A stretch of DNA of 64,000 bases from Clostridium saccharobutylicum DSM 13864 (GTDB taxonomy: Bacteria; Bacillota; Clostridia; Clostridiales; Clostridiaceae), in the NCBI RefSeq assembly GCF_000473995.1, contig NC_022571.1:973501-1037500 (forward strand), written 5' to 3'. The notes under the pieces were generated by a model. The model was given only the letters and a program-made list of their open reading frames with translations. It did not search any database and had not been told where the DNA came from. This document shows positions 9,559 to 17,769 of this stretch, in pieces (the stretch's first letter is position 1; each line of letters begins with the position of its first letter). The translations under genes were made by a program, and so were the position numbers.

Positions 9559-10158
9559 ATGAAATATTTAGCAATTGTAGGCACTAATTCAGACGTGTCA
9601 ACTAATCGTATGTTGCTTCAATTTATGCAAAAGCATTTTTCGAGTGAGGCAGAGATAGAACTATATGAAATTAAGGAGTTACCTGCTTTTAATGAACCAG
9701 AGGATTCTGATGTTCCTGAAAAGGTAGCAGAATTATCTGATAAAATTTTAAAAGCAGATGGAGTAATAATAGCAACTCCAGAGTATGATCATGCAATACC
9801 TGCGGTTTTAAAGAGTGCTCTTGAATGGATTAGTTACACTAGTCAAGCACTTACTGATAAGCCAGTTTTAATAGTAGGAGCTTCTCTTGGTACACTTGGT
9901 TCATCTCGTGCACAAGCACATCTTAGACAAATACTTGATTCACCTGAGCTTGCGGCTAGAATCATGCCAAGTAGTGAATTCCTCTTAGGAAAATCACAAG
10001 GGGCATTCGATAGTTCAGGAAATCTTACATATTCAGATAAGCTAGCAGAGCTTGATGAAATTTTTAGAGAGTTTCTTCTATTTACAGATATTACATCAAA
10101 ACTTTTAGCAGAAAAAGTTTTAAATAAAAAAGTTAAAAAATTCACTTGGGAAGAGTAG
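9559..10158 (+). CDS. NADPH-dependent FMN reductase-type small subunit (CrdA-like)
   Basis: A 199-residue flavodoxin-fold protein of the FMN_red family. It has the N-terminal AIVGTNSDVSTNRMLLQFM loop, the [23 protein letters not shown] signature, and a GASLGTLGSSRAQAHLRQIL segment. It is similar in sequence to the first 180 residues of the next gene, 14 bases downstream. That is the arrangement I recall for the two-subunit NADH-dependent cinnamate reductases of Vibrio (CrdA plus CrdB). It may be the NADH-oxidising or redox-regulatory subunit; that assignment is by analogy. Confidence 0.82.
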   Translation: MKYLAIVGTNSDVSTNRMLLQFMQKHFSSEAEIELYEIKELPAFNEPEDSDVPEKVAELSDKILKADGVIIATPEYDHAIPAVLKSALEWISYTSQALTDKPVLIVGASLGTLGSSRAQAHLRQILDSPELAARIMPSSEFLLGKSQGAFDSSGNLTYSDKLAELDEIFREFLLFTDITSKLLAEKVLNKKVKKFTWEE

Positions 10159-10172
10159 GAGGATTAATATAA

Positions 10173-12596
10173 ATGAAATTTATAGCAATTGTTGGAACTA
10201 GTGCAAAAAGATCATATAATCGTAAACTACTTCAGTTTATGAAAAAATACTTTGACTTAAAGGCAGAAATAGAAATACTGGAGATTACAGATGTTCCTAT
10301 GTTTAATCAATCTGATAATCAGTCTTCAAGTGAAGTTATACAGATGTTCAATGATAAGATTACAGCAAGTGATGGTGTTATTATAGCTACTCCTGAGTAT
10401 AATCACTCAATTCCATCAAGTCTTAAAAGTTTAATTGAATGGCTAAGCTTTGATCTTCATCCACTTGCTGGAAAACCAGTAATGATCCTTGGTGCTTCTC
10501 TTGATTCTCAAGGTTCTTCTCGTGCACAGCTACATCTTCGTCAAATATTAGATGCACCAGGTGTTGATGCAAATGTAATGCCAGGATATGAGTTTTTACT
10601 TGGAAGTGCAAATAAAGCATTTGATGAGGAAGGAAATCTAAACAATGAAAGAACAATAGATTTCTTAGAAATATGCTTCCTACGTTTTATGCGTTTTGCA
10701 AAGATTTCAAATCAACTAAACGAAGAAGAAGAGTTTACTTTTAAACCAGGAGTATATGAGGTAAGTGCAATTGGTCATAGTGGAAGTCTTCCAATGAAAG
10801 TATCCTTCAGTGAGGACAGAATAGAAAGTATAGATATAAATACAGATGGAGAGACAGAAGGACTTGCAGATGTAGTTTTTGTAAGAATTCCAGATAAAAT
10901 AATTGAAGGACAAACATTAAATGTTGATGCTCTTTCTGGTGCTTCTGAAACTAGTAATGCTGTATTAGATGGTGTAGCCAAAGCAGTTAAGCTTGCTGGA
11001 GTTAACCCTGACATACTTAAGAGACGTCCAAAGCCTGCTAGCAGCTTAATCAAAGAAGATGAAGAATATACTTGTGATGTGGTAGTTGTAGGCGGAGGCG
11101 GTGCCGGACTAAGTGCAGCTGCAACAGCACTTCAGAATGGTTCAAGTGCTATTGTTCTTGAAAAATACCCAGCAGTAGGTGGGAATACAATACGTTCAGG
11201 TGGTCCTATCAATGCTGCAGATCCAGAGTGGCAGATCAAGTTTGAAGAAAATAAAGGAGAAAGACATACAATTGAAGAACTACTAGATACAGATGAGAGC
11301 TTAGTTCATCCAGAATACATAGATGATTTCCGTGCACTTAGAAAAGAGTTTTCAGAGTACAAGAAAAAGTTTGAAACACAAAAAGGACATCTATTTGATT
11401 CGCCATTACTTCACAGAATGCAAACATATTTTGGTGGTAAAAGAACTGATCTTAATGGTAACACAATATATGGCCAATATGACCTAGTAAAGATACTTAC
11501 TGACAGAGCTTTAGAAAGTGTTAAATGGCTAGAAGATATAGGGGTTGAGTATGATAAGAGCATAGTATTTGCTCCAGTTGGCGCACTTTGGCGTCGTGGT
11601 CATAAGCCTACAAAAAGCCATGGTTCATCATTTATACTTGCACTAACAAAATATGTACAAGATAATTCAGGAAAAATCATTACTGATAGTCCGGTAAAAG
11701 AATTTATCATAGAGGATGGTGAAATAAAAGGAGTTATAGCAACTGGTGTCAATGGGCAAAAGATAACTGTTCATGCAAAAGCAGTAGTCCTTGCAAGTGG
11801 CGGTTTTGGTGCGAACACAAAGATGCTGAAAGAATACAACACTTACTGGAGTGAAATAGCTGATGATGTAAAAACTACCAATTCATATGCTATGACTGGT
11901 GATGGAATATTACTTGGTAAAACTGTAGGTGCAGCACTTACAGGAATGGGCTTTACTCAAATGATGCCTGTAGCTGATCCTGAAACTGGTGAATTATTCA
12001 GTGGACTTCAAGTACCTCCTGAAAACTTTGTAATGGTAAACAAAGAAGGAAAAAGATTTATTAATGAATTCTCTGGAAGAGATGTTTTAACAAAAGCTGC
12101 TATTGACCAAGGTGGTTTATTCTACCTTATAGCTGATGAGGAAATAAAGAAAACCGCAGCTAATACAAGTCAAGAAAAGCTAGACCGCCAGGTAGAAGCT
12201 GGTACTCTATTTAGAGCAGATACCCTAGAAGAGCTAGCAGTAAAAGTTGGTATGGATCCTGCAATTCTTGTAGACACTATTAATAAATATAATTCATATG
12301 TTGATGCAGGATTTGATCCTGAATTCCATAAGGATACATTTAGCTTAAAAGTTGAGAAAGCACCGTTTTATGCTACTCCTAGAAAGCCAGCAATCCATCA
12401 TACAATGGGTGGACTTAAGATAGACACTAAAGCCCATGTATTAGACGAAAATGATAAACCAATTAAAAATCTTTATGCTGCTGGAGAAGTTGCTGGAGGT
12501 ATCCATGCAGGTAACCGTCTTGGCGGTAATGCATTAACTGATATATTTACCTTCGGAAGGATTGCTGGTAAAACTGCAATTGATGAAATGAAATAG
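10173..12596 (+). CDS. Three-domain flavoprotein: FMN_red, FMN-bind, FAD_binding_2 (cytoplasmic enoate/fumarate-type reductase)
   Basis: An 807-residue reductase. Residues 1-180 repeat the upstream FMN_red protein. Residues about 190-275 form an FMN-binding domain with the flavinylation site DALSGAS near 250. From about 295 comes a fumarate-reductase-type FAD domain with [14 protein letters not shown] near 303 and the closing [22 protein letters not shown] motif. There is no signal peptide. The architecture fits soluble NAD(P)H-dependent reductases of unsaturated carboxylates, such as acrylate, cinnamate or fumarate. The adjacent ApbE supplies covalent FMN. The exact acceptor is unknown. Confidence 0.88.
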   Translation: MKFIAIVGTSAKRSYNRKLLQFMKKYFDLKAEIEILEITDVPMFNQSDNQSSSEVIQMFNDKITASDGVIIATPEYNHSIPSSLKSLIEWLSFDLHPLAGKPVMILGASLDSQGSSRAQLHLRQILDAPGVDANVMPGYEFLLGSANKAFDEEGNLNNERTIDFLEICFLRFMRFAKISNQLNEEEEFTFKPGVYEVSAIGHSGSLPMKVSFSEDRIESIDINTDGETEGLADVVFVRIPDKIIEGQTLNVDALSGASETSNAVLDGVAKAVKLAGVNPDILKRRPKPASSLIKEDEEYTCDVVVVGGGGAGLSAAATALQNGSSAIVLEKYPAVGGNTIRSGGPINAADPEWQIKFEENKGERHTIEELLDTDESLVHPEYIDDFRALRKEFSEYKKKFETQKGHLFDSPLLHRMQTYFGGKRTDLNGNTIYGQYDLVKILTDRALESVKWLEDIGVEYDKSIVFAPVGALWRRGHKPTKSHGSSFILALTKYVQDNSGKIITDSPVKEFIIEDGEIKGVIATGVNGQKITVHAKAVVLASGGFGANTKMLKEYNTYWSEIADDVKTTNSYAMTGDGILLGKTVGAALTGMGFTQMMPVADPETGELFSGLQVPPENFVMVNKEGKRFINEFSGRDVLTKAAIDQGGLFYLIADEEIKKTAANTSQEKLDRQVEAGTLFRADTLEELAVKVGMDPAILVDTINKYNSYVDAGFDPEFHKDTFSLKVEKAPFYATPRKPAIHHTMGGLKIDTKAHVLDENDKPIKNLYAAGEVAGGIHAGNRLGGNALTDIFTFGRIAGKTAIDEMK

Positions 12597-12689
12597 TGAA
12601 TGTGCCTAATTAAAATAAAAAATTTCAGTTTCCCATTCTGGCCTAAATAGCTGAATGCATAAACTGTCAAGGAGCCATATACAAAGACT

Positions 12690-12742
12690 AAGAGCCGATG
12701 ATACGCATAAATAAAAATGCGGTTATAGGCTCTTTCTTTTTG
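12690..12742 (+). terminator. Intrinsic terminator after the flavoprotein operon
   Basis: AAGAGCC pairs with GGCTCTT around an inner GCAT/ATGC pairing, followed by a T-rich tract. It lies about 95 bases after the stop of the flavoprotein gene. Confidence 0.75.
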
Positions 12743-12843
12743 ACATTCTCTTTTTTTGCACTTTATATCTTTGTAGGATTTCAAATAAGTTAAACTTTTG
12801 TTCCTTTGAAAGCCTGATTATAAATTCACTATTCAATTTTTAA

Positions 12844-13050
12844 TTATTTGCGTATAGAAGTTATACAATAGGATCTGGAATTACATTGTTTTATGTTATG
12901 GCATTTTTTCTTAACGTAGGATTAATTATGTTGGGAAACCTTGATTCAAATTTATTAATTATGCCTACAGTCATTACTTTAACCATACTTTGCATAGCAT
13001 GGCCATAGCTTACTAAAGTGGTTCTTTCAGCTATACCAAAAAAGAGATAA
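12844..13050 (+). pseudogene. Fragment of an integral membrane protein
   Basis: An open frame without a start encodes two hydrophobic helices (ITLFYVMAFFLNVGLIML and LLIMPTVITLTILCIAW). It is interrupted by a TAG at 13006 and ends with a basic tail (IPKKR). It looks like the C-terminus of a permease, but the family cannot be named. It is the last coding relic before repeat copy 2 and marks the edge of the accessory island. Confidence 0.45.
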
Positions 13051-13114
13051 ATAATATAACTTTGAATGAAAATATTCAATATAAAATTATAAATGTATAC
13101 CTATATTTTCAATA

Positions 13115-13210
13115 GTGGATTTCAAAGGTCACGCTTCGCCTCCACCAAATAAGAACTAGAATTTTAATACAATGCAAAGCCATTAATTTCAGTGGCTTTC
13201 AGTGTTTTAT
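13115..13210 (+). repeat. Dispersed hairpin-terminator element, copy 2 (long type)
   Basis: The conserved module starts GTGGATTTCAAAGGTC and closes TCCACC. It is followed by a variant tail (AAATAAGAACTAG, then AAAGCCA pairing with TGGCTTT). The similarity to copy 10 continues for more than 100 bases downstream, including a second hairpin, so these two copies share a longer unit. Confidence 0.82.
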
Positions 13211-13273
13211 GGGACAAACTGTTATAGAAAACTTTAAGTTTTGAACTTAAATTTATAGAGTTTTATGTTGGAC

Positions 13274-13317
13274 ATGCACACCCCTAACGTTTTTGGAATT
13301 AGGGGTGTGCATTTTTT
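13274..13317 (+). terminator. Strong intrinsic terminator
   Basis: ATGCACACCCCTAA pairs perfectly with TTAGGGGTGTGCAT over 14 bases and is followed by six T residues. A weaker homologous hairpin follows copy 10 at about 63108-63145, so this terminator belongs to the long version of the dispersed repeat. Confidence 0.8.
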
Positions 13318-13360
13318 GTTGGGGTGTGCACTTTTTAGCGCAAATATATATGGGAAGTGA

Positions 13361-13534
13361 CAATATAAAGAAAGAGTTGATGAAATAATAAAAGTTATAA
13401 AAAAGCAGGAAGGCTTGCTCACAGAATTTGATGATAATATATTTAATGCGTTGATTGATAGAATTGAGGTTCTTGAGTCAACGCATTTTGTTTTTGTATT
13501 GAAAAATGGGATGAGAGTTGAAAAAATGATATAA
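13361..13534 (+). pseudogene. C-terminal remnant of a large serine recombinase
   Basis: The open frame ends in a segment with LLTEFDDNIFNALIDRIEVL and HFVFVLKNGMRVE, the typical tail of Tn-type large serine recombinases, preceded by a basic coiled helix (KERVDEIIKVIKKQEG). There is no catalytic domain and no start codon. It is the trace of a mobile element integrase and suggests that the following accessory genes arrived on an integrative element or prophage. Confidence 0.72.
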
Positions 13535-13573
13535 ATAAAAGCTTAAAAAATTAAATAAAAATTTAAAAAATTA

Positions 13574-13602
13574 TTGTACAAATTATTAAAATAGCATATA
13601 AT
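13574..13602 (+). promoter_or_regulatory. Sigma-A-type promoter of the candidate regulatory RNA
   Basis: TTGTAC at 13574-13579 and TATAAT at 13597-13602 are separated by exactly 17 bases. Transcription would start near 13609, about 210 bases before the downstream gene. The transcript therefore has a long untranslated, structured leader. Confidence 0.65.
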
Positions 13603-13609
13603 AAATATA

Positions 13610-13776
13610 GATAATATATTATCTCGTGAGTTGGACACGTACTCATTCTAACCGATTTGTTTATGCATATTGCATATGAATGCTTATATCGTCTCGCTAG
13701 TGGCTGTATAAGAGTAGAACCCGCAATAAAATACAAATATGTGTTTTATTACTAGTATAAAATTAGAAATGCAATA
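13610..13776 (+). ncRNA. Candidate structured RNA, possible RNA antitoxin or attenuator leader
   Basis: The region lies between a good promoter and an intrinsic terminator and is not coding. It can form several helices. These are GTGAGT with ACTCAT, a hairpin closed by CGAT/ATCG and containing CATAT-TGC-ATATG, a GTGG/CCGC helix, and AATAAAATACA with TGTGTTTTATT. Order promoter, RNA, terminator, nuclease-like gene is that of type III toxin-antitoxin loci, although I do not see the tandem repeats typical of ToxI. It could also be a transposon-derived RNA. Confidence 0.45.
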
Positions 13777-13809
13777 TAAAACACCTTAATATTAGGTGTT
13801 TTATTTTTT
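13777..13809 (+). terminator. Intrinsic terminator between the RNA and the nuclease-like gene
   Basis: TAAAACACCT pairs with AGGTGTTTTA across a 7-base loop and is followed by TTTTTT. It ends one base before the ribosome binding site of the gene at 13820. Read-through should therefore set the ratio of RNA to protein. Confidence 0.8.
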
Positions 13810-13819
13810 AGGTGAAAAT

Positions 13820-14680
13820 ATGGACAACCTGTTAGAGATAATAGAATCTGATTATGCGAAATTTTATGGGAATGAATACATTTTTTATTTGAAAAATAAT
13901 ATAACTATAAATTTAAAATTTAAAAAAGAAAATTTACCTCATTTAATTGGATTACATAAGTTAAGTGAATGTTATTCTGAAATAAGACAAATGGAAGATA
14001 AAAATGATCATACTATTACCCCTAAAAATATATTTGAAATTCTTAGAGCTCATAATATAGATTATGATAATTTAAAAAGCAGTTCAGGATGGACAACTCA
14101 TTTGCAGAATAGAATGGAAAATTTCACTTATAAAAAACTTGATTCTATACTTAGAAAAGCGACTATGTTTGGGTTTATATATGAAGAAGGTAAAACAAAA
14201 AATACAAAAGCAAAATATGTTTTAATAGATAAAATTCAAGAATTATTTTTACAATTTTACATAGGTTACGATGAAAAAACAAAAGAATACTTTCCTAATT
14301 CATATGTACCTAATAATGAAAAAGATCCTAATTTAAGTAGAGATACATTGAAAATTATTAGAACTGAGATATATAATGAAACACCTTCAGAAAGAGTTAA
14401 AATTGAAACTATTGAGCATGAGAAAATAAGAGAACTTACTCAATTAATAAAAGAAAATTTAACATCGTATAATAATAAAAATAATCAGATGTATAATTTG
14501 ATTAAAGAAGATAAACCTAATGAAGATATGCTTAAGGAAATTAATAGTTTAATTGCAGAGATCATTAAATCTTATAAAGAGTTAGCTGAATATGTTAATA
14601 TAGATATTTTCTTGAATAATAAATCAAATGGTAAATTAAAAAGATTTTTGGAATCAGCAAGAATTATTCCAATAAGCTGA
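13820..14680 (+). CDS. PBECR4-like (BECR-fold nuclease type) protein
   Basis: A 286-residue protein. The ATG at 13820 is chosen because AGGTG lies 6 bases upstream and just after the terminator. The N-terminal 130 residues resemble the PBECR4 group of Barnase/EndoU/ColicinE5-RelE-like nucleases, with NLKFKKENLPHLIGLHKL as the most characteristic stretch and later His/Lys/Thr candidates (HLQNRMENFTYKKLD). The C-terminal half is helical and coiled. With its RNA leader it may be an RNase toxin. The downstream SMEK gene starts 25 bases later. Family assignment is from memory of the motif, so moderately sure. Confidence 0.55.
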   Translation: MDNLLEIIESDYAKFYGNEYIFYLKNNITINLKFKKENLPHLIGLHKLSECYSEIRQMEDKNDHTITPKNIFEILRAHNIDYDNLKSSSGWTTHLQNRMENFTYKKLDSILRKATMFGFIYEEGKTKNTKAKYVLIDKIQELFLQFYIGYDEKTKEYFPNSYVPNNEKDPNLSRDTLKIIRTEIYNETPSERVKIETIEHEKIRELTQLIKENLTSYNNKNNQMYNLIKEDKPNEDMLKEINSLIAEIIKSYKELAEYVNIDIFLNNKSNGKLKRFLESARIIPIS

Positions 14681-14705
14681 GATTAATGTACATATTTATA
14701 TTGAG

Positions 14706-15626
14706 GTGATGTATATGTTTTATAAAAACCAATTAGCAGAAGAGGTTACTAAATATTTAAGTATAATACAAGCTTATGTACATATGCAGAATTGTAAGGG
14801 ATTATTTGATATTAATAAGTATTGTGAAGATGTATTTTGTGGCTTATTAAATATAGTCTGTGATTTAAATTTAATTAACTTAAATAGAATTGATTATAAT
14901 TTTCCAGCTGTTGATTTAGGCGACTATAATAGACGAATTTGTTTTCAGGTTACATCAACAAATGATATTAGTAAGATTCGATACACTGTAGATAAATTTA
15001 TAGAAAAAGAGCTAAATAAAGATTTCGATAATTTATTTATATTCATTTTAGGAAATAAGAAAAATTATACAGCGGATATAAATACAGGTGAAAACTTAGT
15101 TTTTGATATATCAAAAAATGTTATGGATATTTCTGATTTAGCAATTGCTATTAATGATTTTAAAGATGATAAAATTAATGCTGTTTTAGGATATTTAAAA
15201 AGCACTGTAATGTTGAATTTTACTGATGATTATAGAGATAAGGAATTATTTAATTCTTTTAATAATGCAATTAGGAATTGCATTAAGCTTTTGCGTGATT
15301 CTGAATATGATTTTGCTTTTACACCTACACCTGAAAATTTGATTAGTGAATTTCAAGCAATAATTAATGAATGGTGCTTTCCAGATAAAAAATTTTCAAT
15401 GCAAATATTAGAAGACAATAAGAATATTATTATTAATTCTATGAACGAAATAAACAGTTATTTAAAATCGCCAATATATTTTCAGTATCATCCTGTTGAT
15501 GGATTTATAATGCCTAAAAAAGACCCAGAAAGAAAACTATTTAATGAAATGCAAAATACTACATTTAATCTGAGAAAAATTATAATTGAAGCTCATAATC
15601 AAATGTGTGAACTATTAATACAATAA
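14706..15626 (+). CDS. SMEK-domain-containing protein
   Basis: A 306-residue protein whose N-terminal 140 residues match the SMEK domain. The pattern is YCEDVFCGLLNIVCDLNLINLN, the NFPAVDLGDYNRRICFQVTST core with a conserved Asp and Gln, and a DNLFIFILGNKK strand. The C-terminal half is helical and unknown. SMEK domains occur in bacterial conflict systems, often fused to or beside effector or STAND-type modules, and the fold is reminiscent of restriction-type nucleases. Here it probably works with the PBECR4-like protein 25 bases upstream. The partnership is inferred. Confidence 0.7.
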   Translation: MMYMFYKNQLAEEVTKYLSIIQAYVHMQNCKGLFDINKYCEDVFCGLLNIVCDLNLINLNRIDYNFPAVDLGDYNRRICFQVTSTNDISKIRYTVDKFIEKELNKDFDNLFIFILGNKKNYTADINTGENLVFDISKNVMDISDLAIAINDFKDDKINAVLGYLKSTVMLNFTDDYRDKELFNSFNNAIRNCIKLLRDSEYDFAFTPTPENLISEFQAIINEWCFPDKKFSMQILEDNKNIIINSMNEINSYLKSPIYFQYHPVDGFIMPKKDPERKLFNEMQNTTFNLRKIIIEAHNQMCELLIQ

Positions 15627-15659
15627 TTTAGTGTAAAAAGTATATATAATTTAGTAAAA

Positions 15660-15804
15660 TATCTCTCTTTCACTGCCTCAAGGCACGCTGAGACAGTTGT
15701 GAAGCTAGTTAAGAAATAGGCTTATATCAAAGGGTTTCGAGGTTTTTAGAAAATTTCATAATGTGTTTTATATGTTCCCCAAAGTTACTTTGGGGAATTT
15801 TTTT
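15660..15804 (+). ncRNA. Possible small RNA after the SMEK gene
   Basis: A TATAAT box (15645-15650, no good -35) is followed by non-coding sequence. It has a TGCCT-CA-AGGCA hairpin, an AAGC/GCTT helix, and ends at a strong terminator (15775-15804). The distance and closing terminator suggest a transcript of about 145 bases. I cannot assign it to a known family, and it may only be the 3' untranslated region of the SMEK operon. Confidence 0.3.
15775..15804 (+). terminator. Intrinsic terminator
   Basis: TTCCCCAAAG pairs with CTTTGGGGAA across a 3-base loop and is followed by seven T residues. It ends the SMEK-region transcript. Between it and the IS element (15805-16196) I see only decayed coding-like sequence with stops in every frame. 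Confidence 0.85.
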
Positions 15805-16196
15805 GTTTAGGGGGTCTAACTTTTACGCAGAATTAATGGTTTTGAGTATTTGTATGAGTTTTGCGAAATTGTTTATGGAGAATAATATAGTTTAAGTCTC
15901 TGTACTGGTGGATATATTTCGATAGATATCTCATGTGGAGACAGTAGTAAAGATGTCACGAAAAGATAAATAAAAGTGCTTGAAGCACTGATAAATAAAG
16001 GATTTCCAGAATTAGAAGTAACGCTGCTAGTTTTATGGTGGTATGTTTCTGATTCGGAAATTCTTGTTTTTGTGTTGAAAGGAAACATATCAGTAAGTGG
16101 GAAAGTTGTATAGTTTAGTAGGCAGATTAGATGTTGGGAGCCTGAGTAGTTGATTTAGATGTAATAATTTTTGAGTGGCCTAAATTGATAACAGAA

Positions 16197-16231
16197 AACA
16201 ATCCCACTAGAAAGAGTTCTGTGGGATTGTT
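16197..16231. terminator. Terminator hairpin split from its T tract by the IS256 element
   Basis: AACAATCCCAC pairs with GTGGGATTGTT. Its natural T-rich continuation (TTTTCTATTT) now lies at 17762 on the other side of the IS element, directly before the end of the GIY-YIG gene. The IS thus landed at the foot of a terminator stem, probably the one shared by the minus-strand defence operon. Confidence 0.7.
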
Positions 16232-16234
16232 GGG

Positions 16235-16281
16235 ACAGTAGATAGTTTTGTGTAAAAAACAAAACTATCTACTGTTTTTTT
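16235..16281 (+). terminator. Insulating hairpin at the left end of the IS256 element
   Basis: A perfect 17-base inverted repeat beginning ACAGTAGATAGTTTTGT overlaps the left terminal repeat and is followed by seven T residues. It is a textbook terminator placed between the host DNA and the transposase gene, so outside transcripts do not reach the transposase. Confidence 0.75.
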
Positions 16282-16338
16282 ACATAATCAGTTGGTAGTT
16301 TTAGAATAATATACATAAAGAATAAAGGAGGAATATGT

Positions 16339-17577
16339 ATGTCAAAACCAATTGATGATGACTTTGATTACAAAGCTGAGGTAAAGAAATGTAAGACTAT
16401 CGATGATGTCATGGGTAAAAATGGTTTAATTCAAAGATTAGTTAAAGATGTGTTAGAAAATATTTTAGAAGGTGAAATGGAAGAACACCTTGGAAGAAAT
16501 AAATATCAAAGAGCAGAAACTAATGATTCTACAAAAAAGAATTATCGAAATGGATATAGTACCAAAAATCTTAGAAGTTCCTTCGGTGACGTCGATTTAG
16601 ACGTACCAAGAGATAGGAATGCTGAATTTGAGCCACAAATTATAAAGAAATACGAAACTGTGTGTACAGAATTAGATAAAAAGGTGATTTCTCTTTACGC
16701 AAAAGGAATGACCACAAGTGATATTCAAGCAGAAATAGAGGACTTATATGGAATAACAATATCACCTTCTATGGTATCTAGAATTACAGATAAAGTTATG
16801 GAAAGTGCTGTTGAGTGGCAAAATAGATCACTAGATAAAGTTTATCCAATAGTGTATTTGGATGCTATGTATTTCAAGGTGCGAAGCAATGGAAAGATTA
16901 TGAATAAAGCTGTTTATATATGCTTAGGATACAACATGCAAGGATACAAAGAAATTTTAGGAAGTTGGGTAGATGAAGCTGAGGGTGCTAAGTTTTGGTT
17001 AAAGATATGCACTGATCTTAAAAATAGAGGCGTACGAGAAATCCTTATAGCATGTATGGACGGATTAAAGGGGTTACCAGAAGCCATTAAAACTGTATTT
17101 CCATCAGTTAACATTCAAACATGTATTGTTCACCAAATAAGAAACTCAGTTAAGTATATAGCATCAAAAGATAAGAAAGAATTTATTAAAGATTTAAAAT
17201 GTGTTTATAAGGCTTCAACTGAGGAACTTGCGCTAGCGCAGCTCGATAATTTAAAGGATAAGTGGGGAGATAAATATGCTATTGTAATAGATTCGTGGTA
17301 TAACAATTGGAGTCACCTATCAACATTCTTCACTTTCTCTCCTGAAATAAGAAAAATGATATATACAACTAATACGCTTGAAGGATTTAACAGACAAATA
17401 CGTAAGTATACTAAATCAAGAACTGTATTTCCAACCGATGAATCTTTAAGTAAATGTGTTTATCTAGCTACTATGGAAATTATAGAAAAGTGGACTCAAC
17501 CAACACCAAATTGGGGTCGTACTTTAGCAGAATTATCAATAGTATTTGAAGAACAATTAAATGATGAATTAGCTTAA
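16339..17577 (+). CDS. IS256-family transposase
   Basis: A 412-residue DDE transposase of the mutator type. GGAGG lies 7 bases before the ATG. The acidic triad is visible as VYLDAMYFKV, IACMDGLKGLPEA and TNTLEGFNRQIRK. The N-terminal region has the family-typical EEHLGRNKYQRAE and the RNGYSTKNL stretches. Length is normal for the family and no frameshift is present, so the element should be active. Confidence 0.96.
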   Translation: MSKPIDDDFDYKAEVKKCKTIDDVMGKNGLIQRLVKDVLENILEGEMEEHLGRNKYQRAETNDSTKKNYRNGYSTKNLRSSFGDVDLDVPRDRNAEFEPQIIKKYETVCTELDKKVISLYAKGMTTSDIQAEIEDLYGITISPSMVSRITDKVMESAVEWQNRSLDKVYPIVYLDAMYFKVRSNGKIMNKAVYICLGYNMQGYKEILGSWVDEAEGAKFWLKICTDLKNRGVREILIACMDGLKGLPEAIKTVFPSVNIQTCIVHQIRNSVKYIASKDKKEFIKDLKCVYKASTEELALAQLDNLKDKWGDKYAIVIDSWYNNWSHLSTFFTFSPEIRKMIYTTNTLEGFNRQIRKYTKSRTVFPTDESLSKCVYLATMEIIEKWTQPTPNWGRTLAELSIVFEEQLNDELA

Positions 17578-17677
17578 TAGCTTGTACTTTTTGCTAAACT
17601 TTATGTATAATATCTGATTTTTCACTAATACTATAAATGGATATAAAACATATTTTTAGCATTTACTAAAAATAAAA

Positions 17678-17713
17678 AAATATTACTGGACCATAAAATT
17701 TCCAGTAATATTT
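17678..17713. terminator. Hairpin in the right end of the IS256 element
   Basis: AAATATTACTGGA pairs perfectly with TCCAGTAATATTT across a 10-base loop. With A and T tails on both sides it could terminate transcription leaving or entering the element. Confidence 0.6.
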
Positions 17714-17769
17714 AAATAACAAATATACTAATAACACAAAATTATCTAGAGTCCCGGATTGTTTTCTAT

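Larger units (their letters stand above)
16232..17755 (+). mobile_element. Complete IS256-family insertion sequence
   Basis: The element is 1524 bases. It has imperfect 22-base terminal inverted repeats at 16232-16253 and 17734-17755 (19 of 22 matching, outer end GGGAC). It is flanked by a perfect 8-base target duplication GGATTGTT at 16224-16231 and 17756-17763. Both ends carry strong hairpins: 16235-16275, 17-base stem plus T run, and 17678-17713, 13-base stem. These should block transcription entering from outside. The intact duplication and intact transposase point to a recent insertion. Confidence 0.95.

Noticed and set aside
15873-16088. 71-residue minus-strand ORF before the IS256 element
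   Set aside because: No ribosome site and no recognisable motif; the region looks like decayed coding sequence on either strand.
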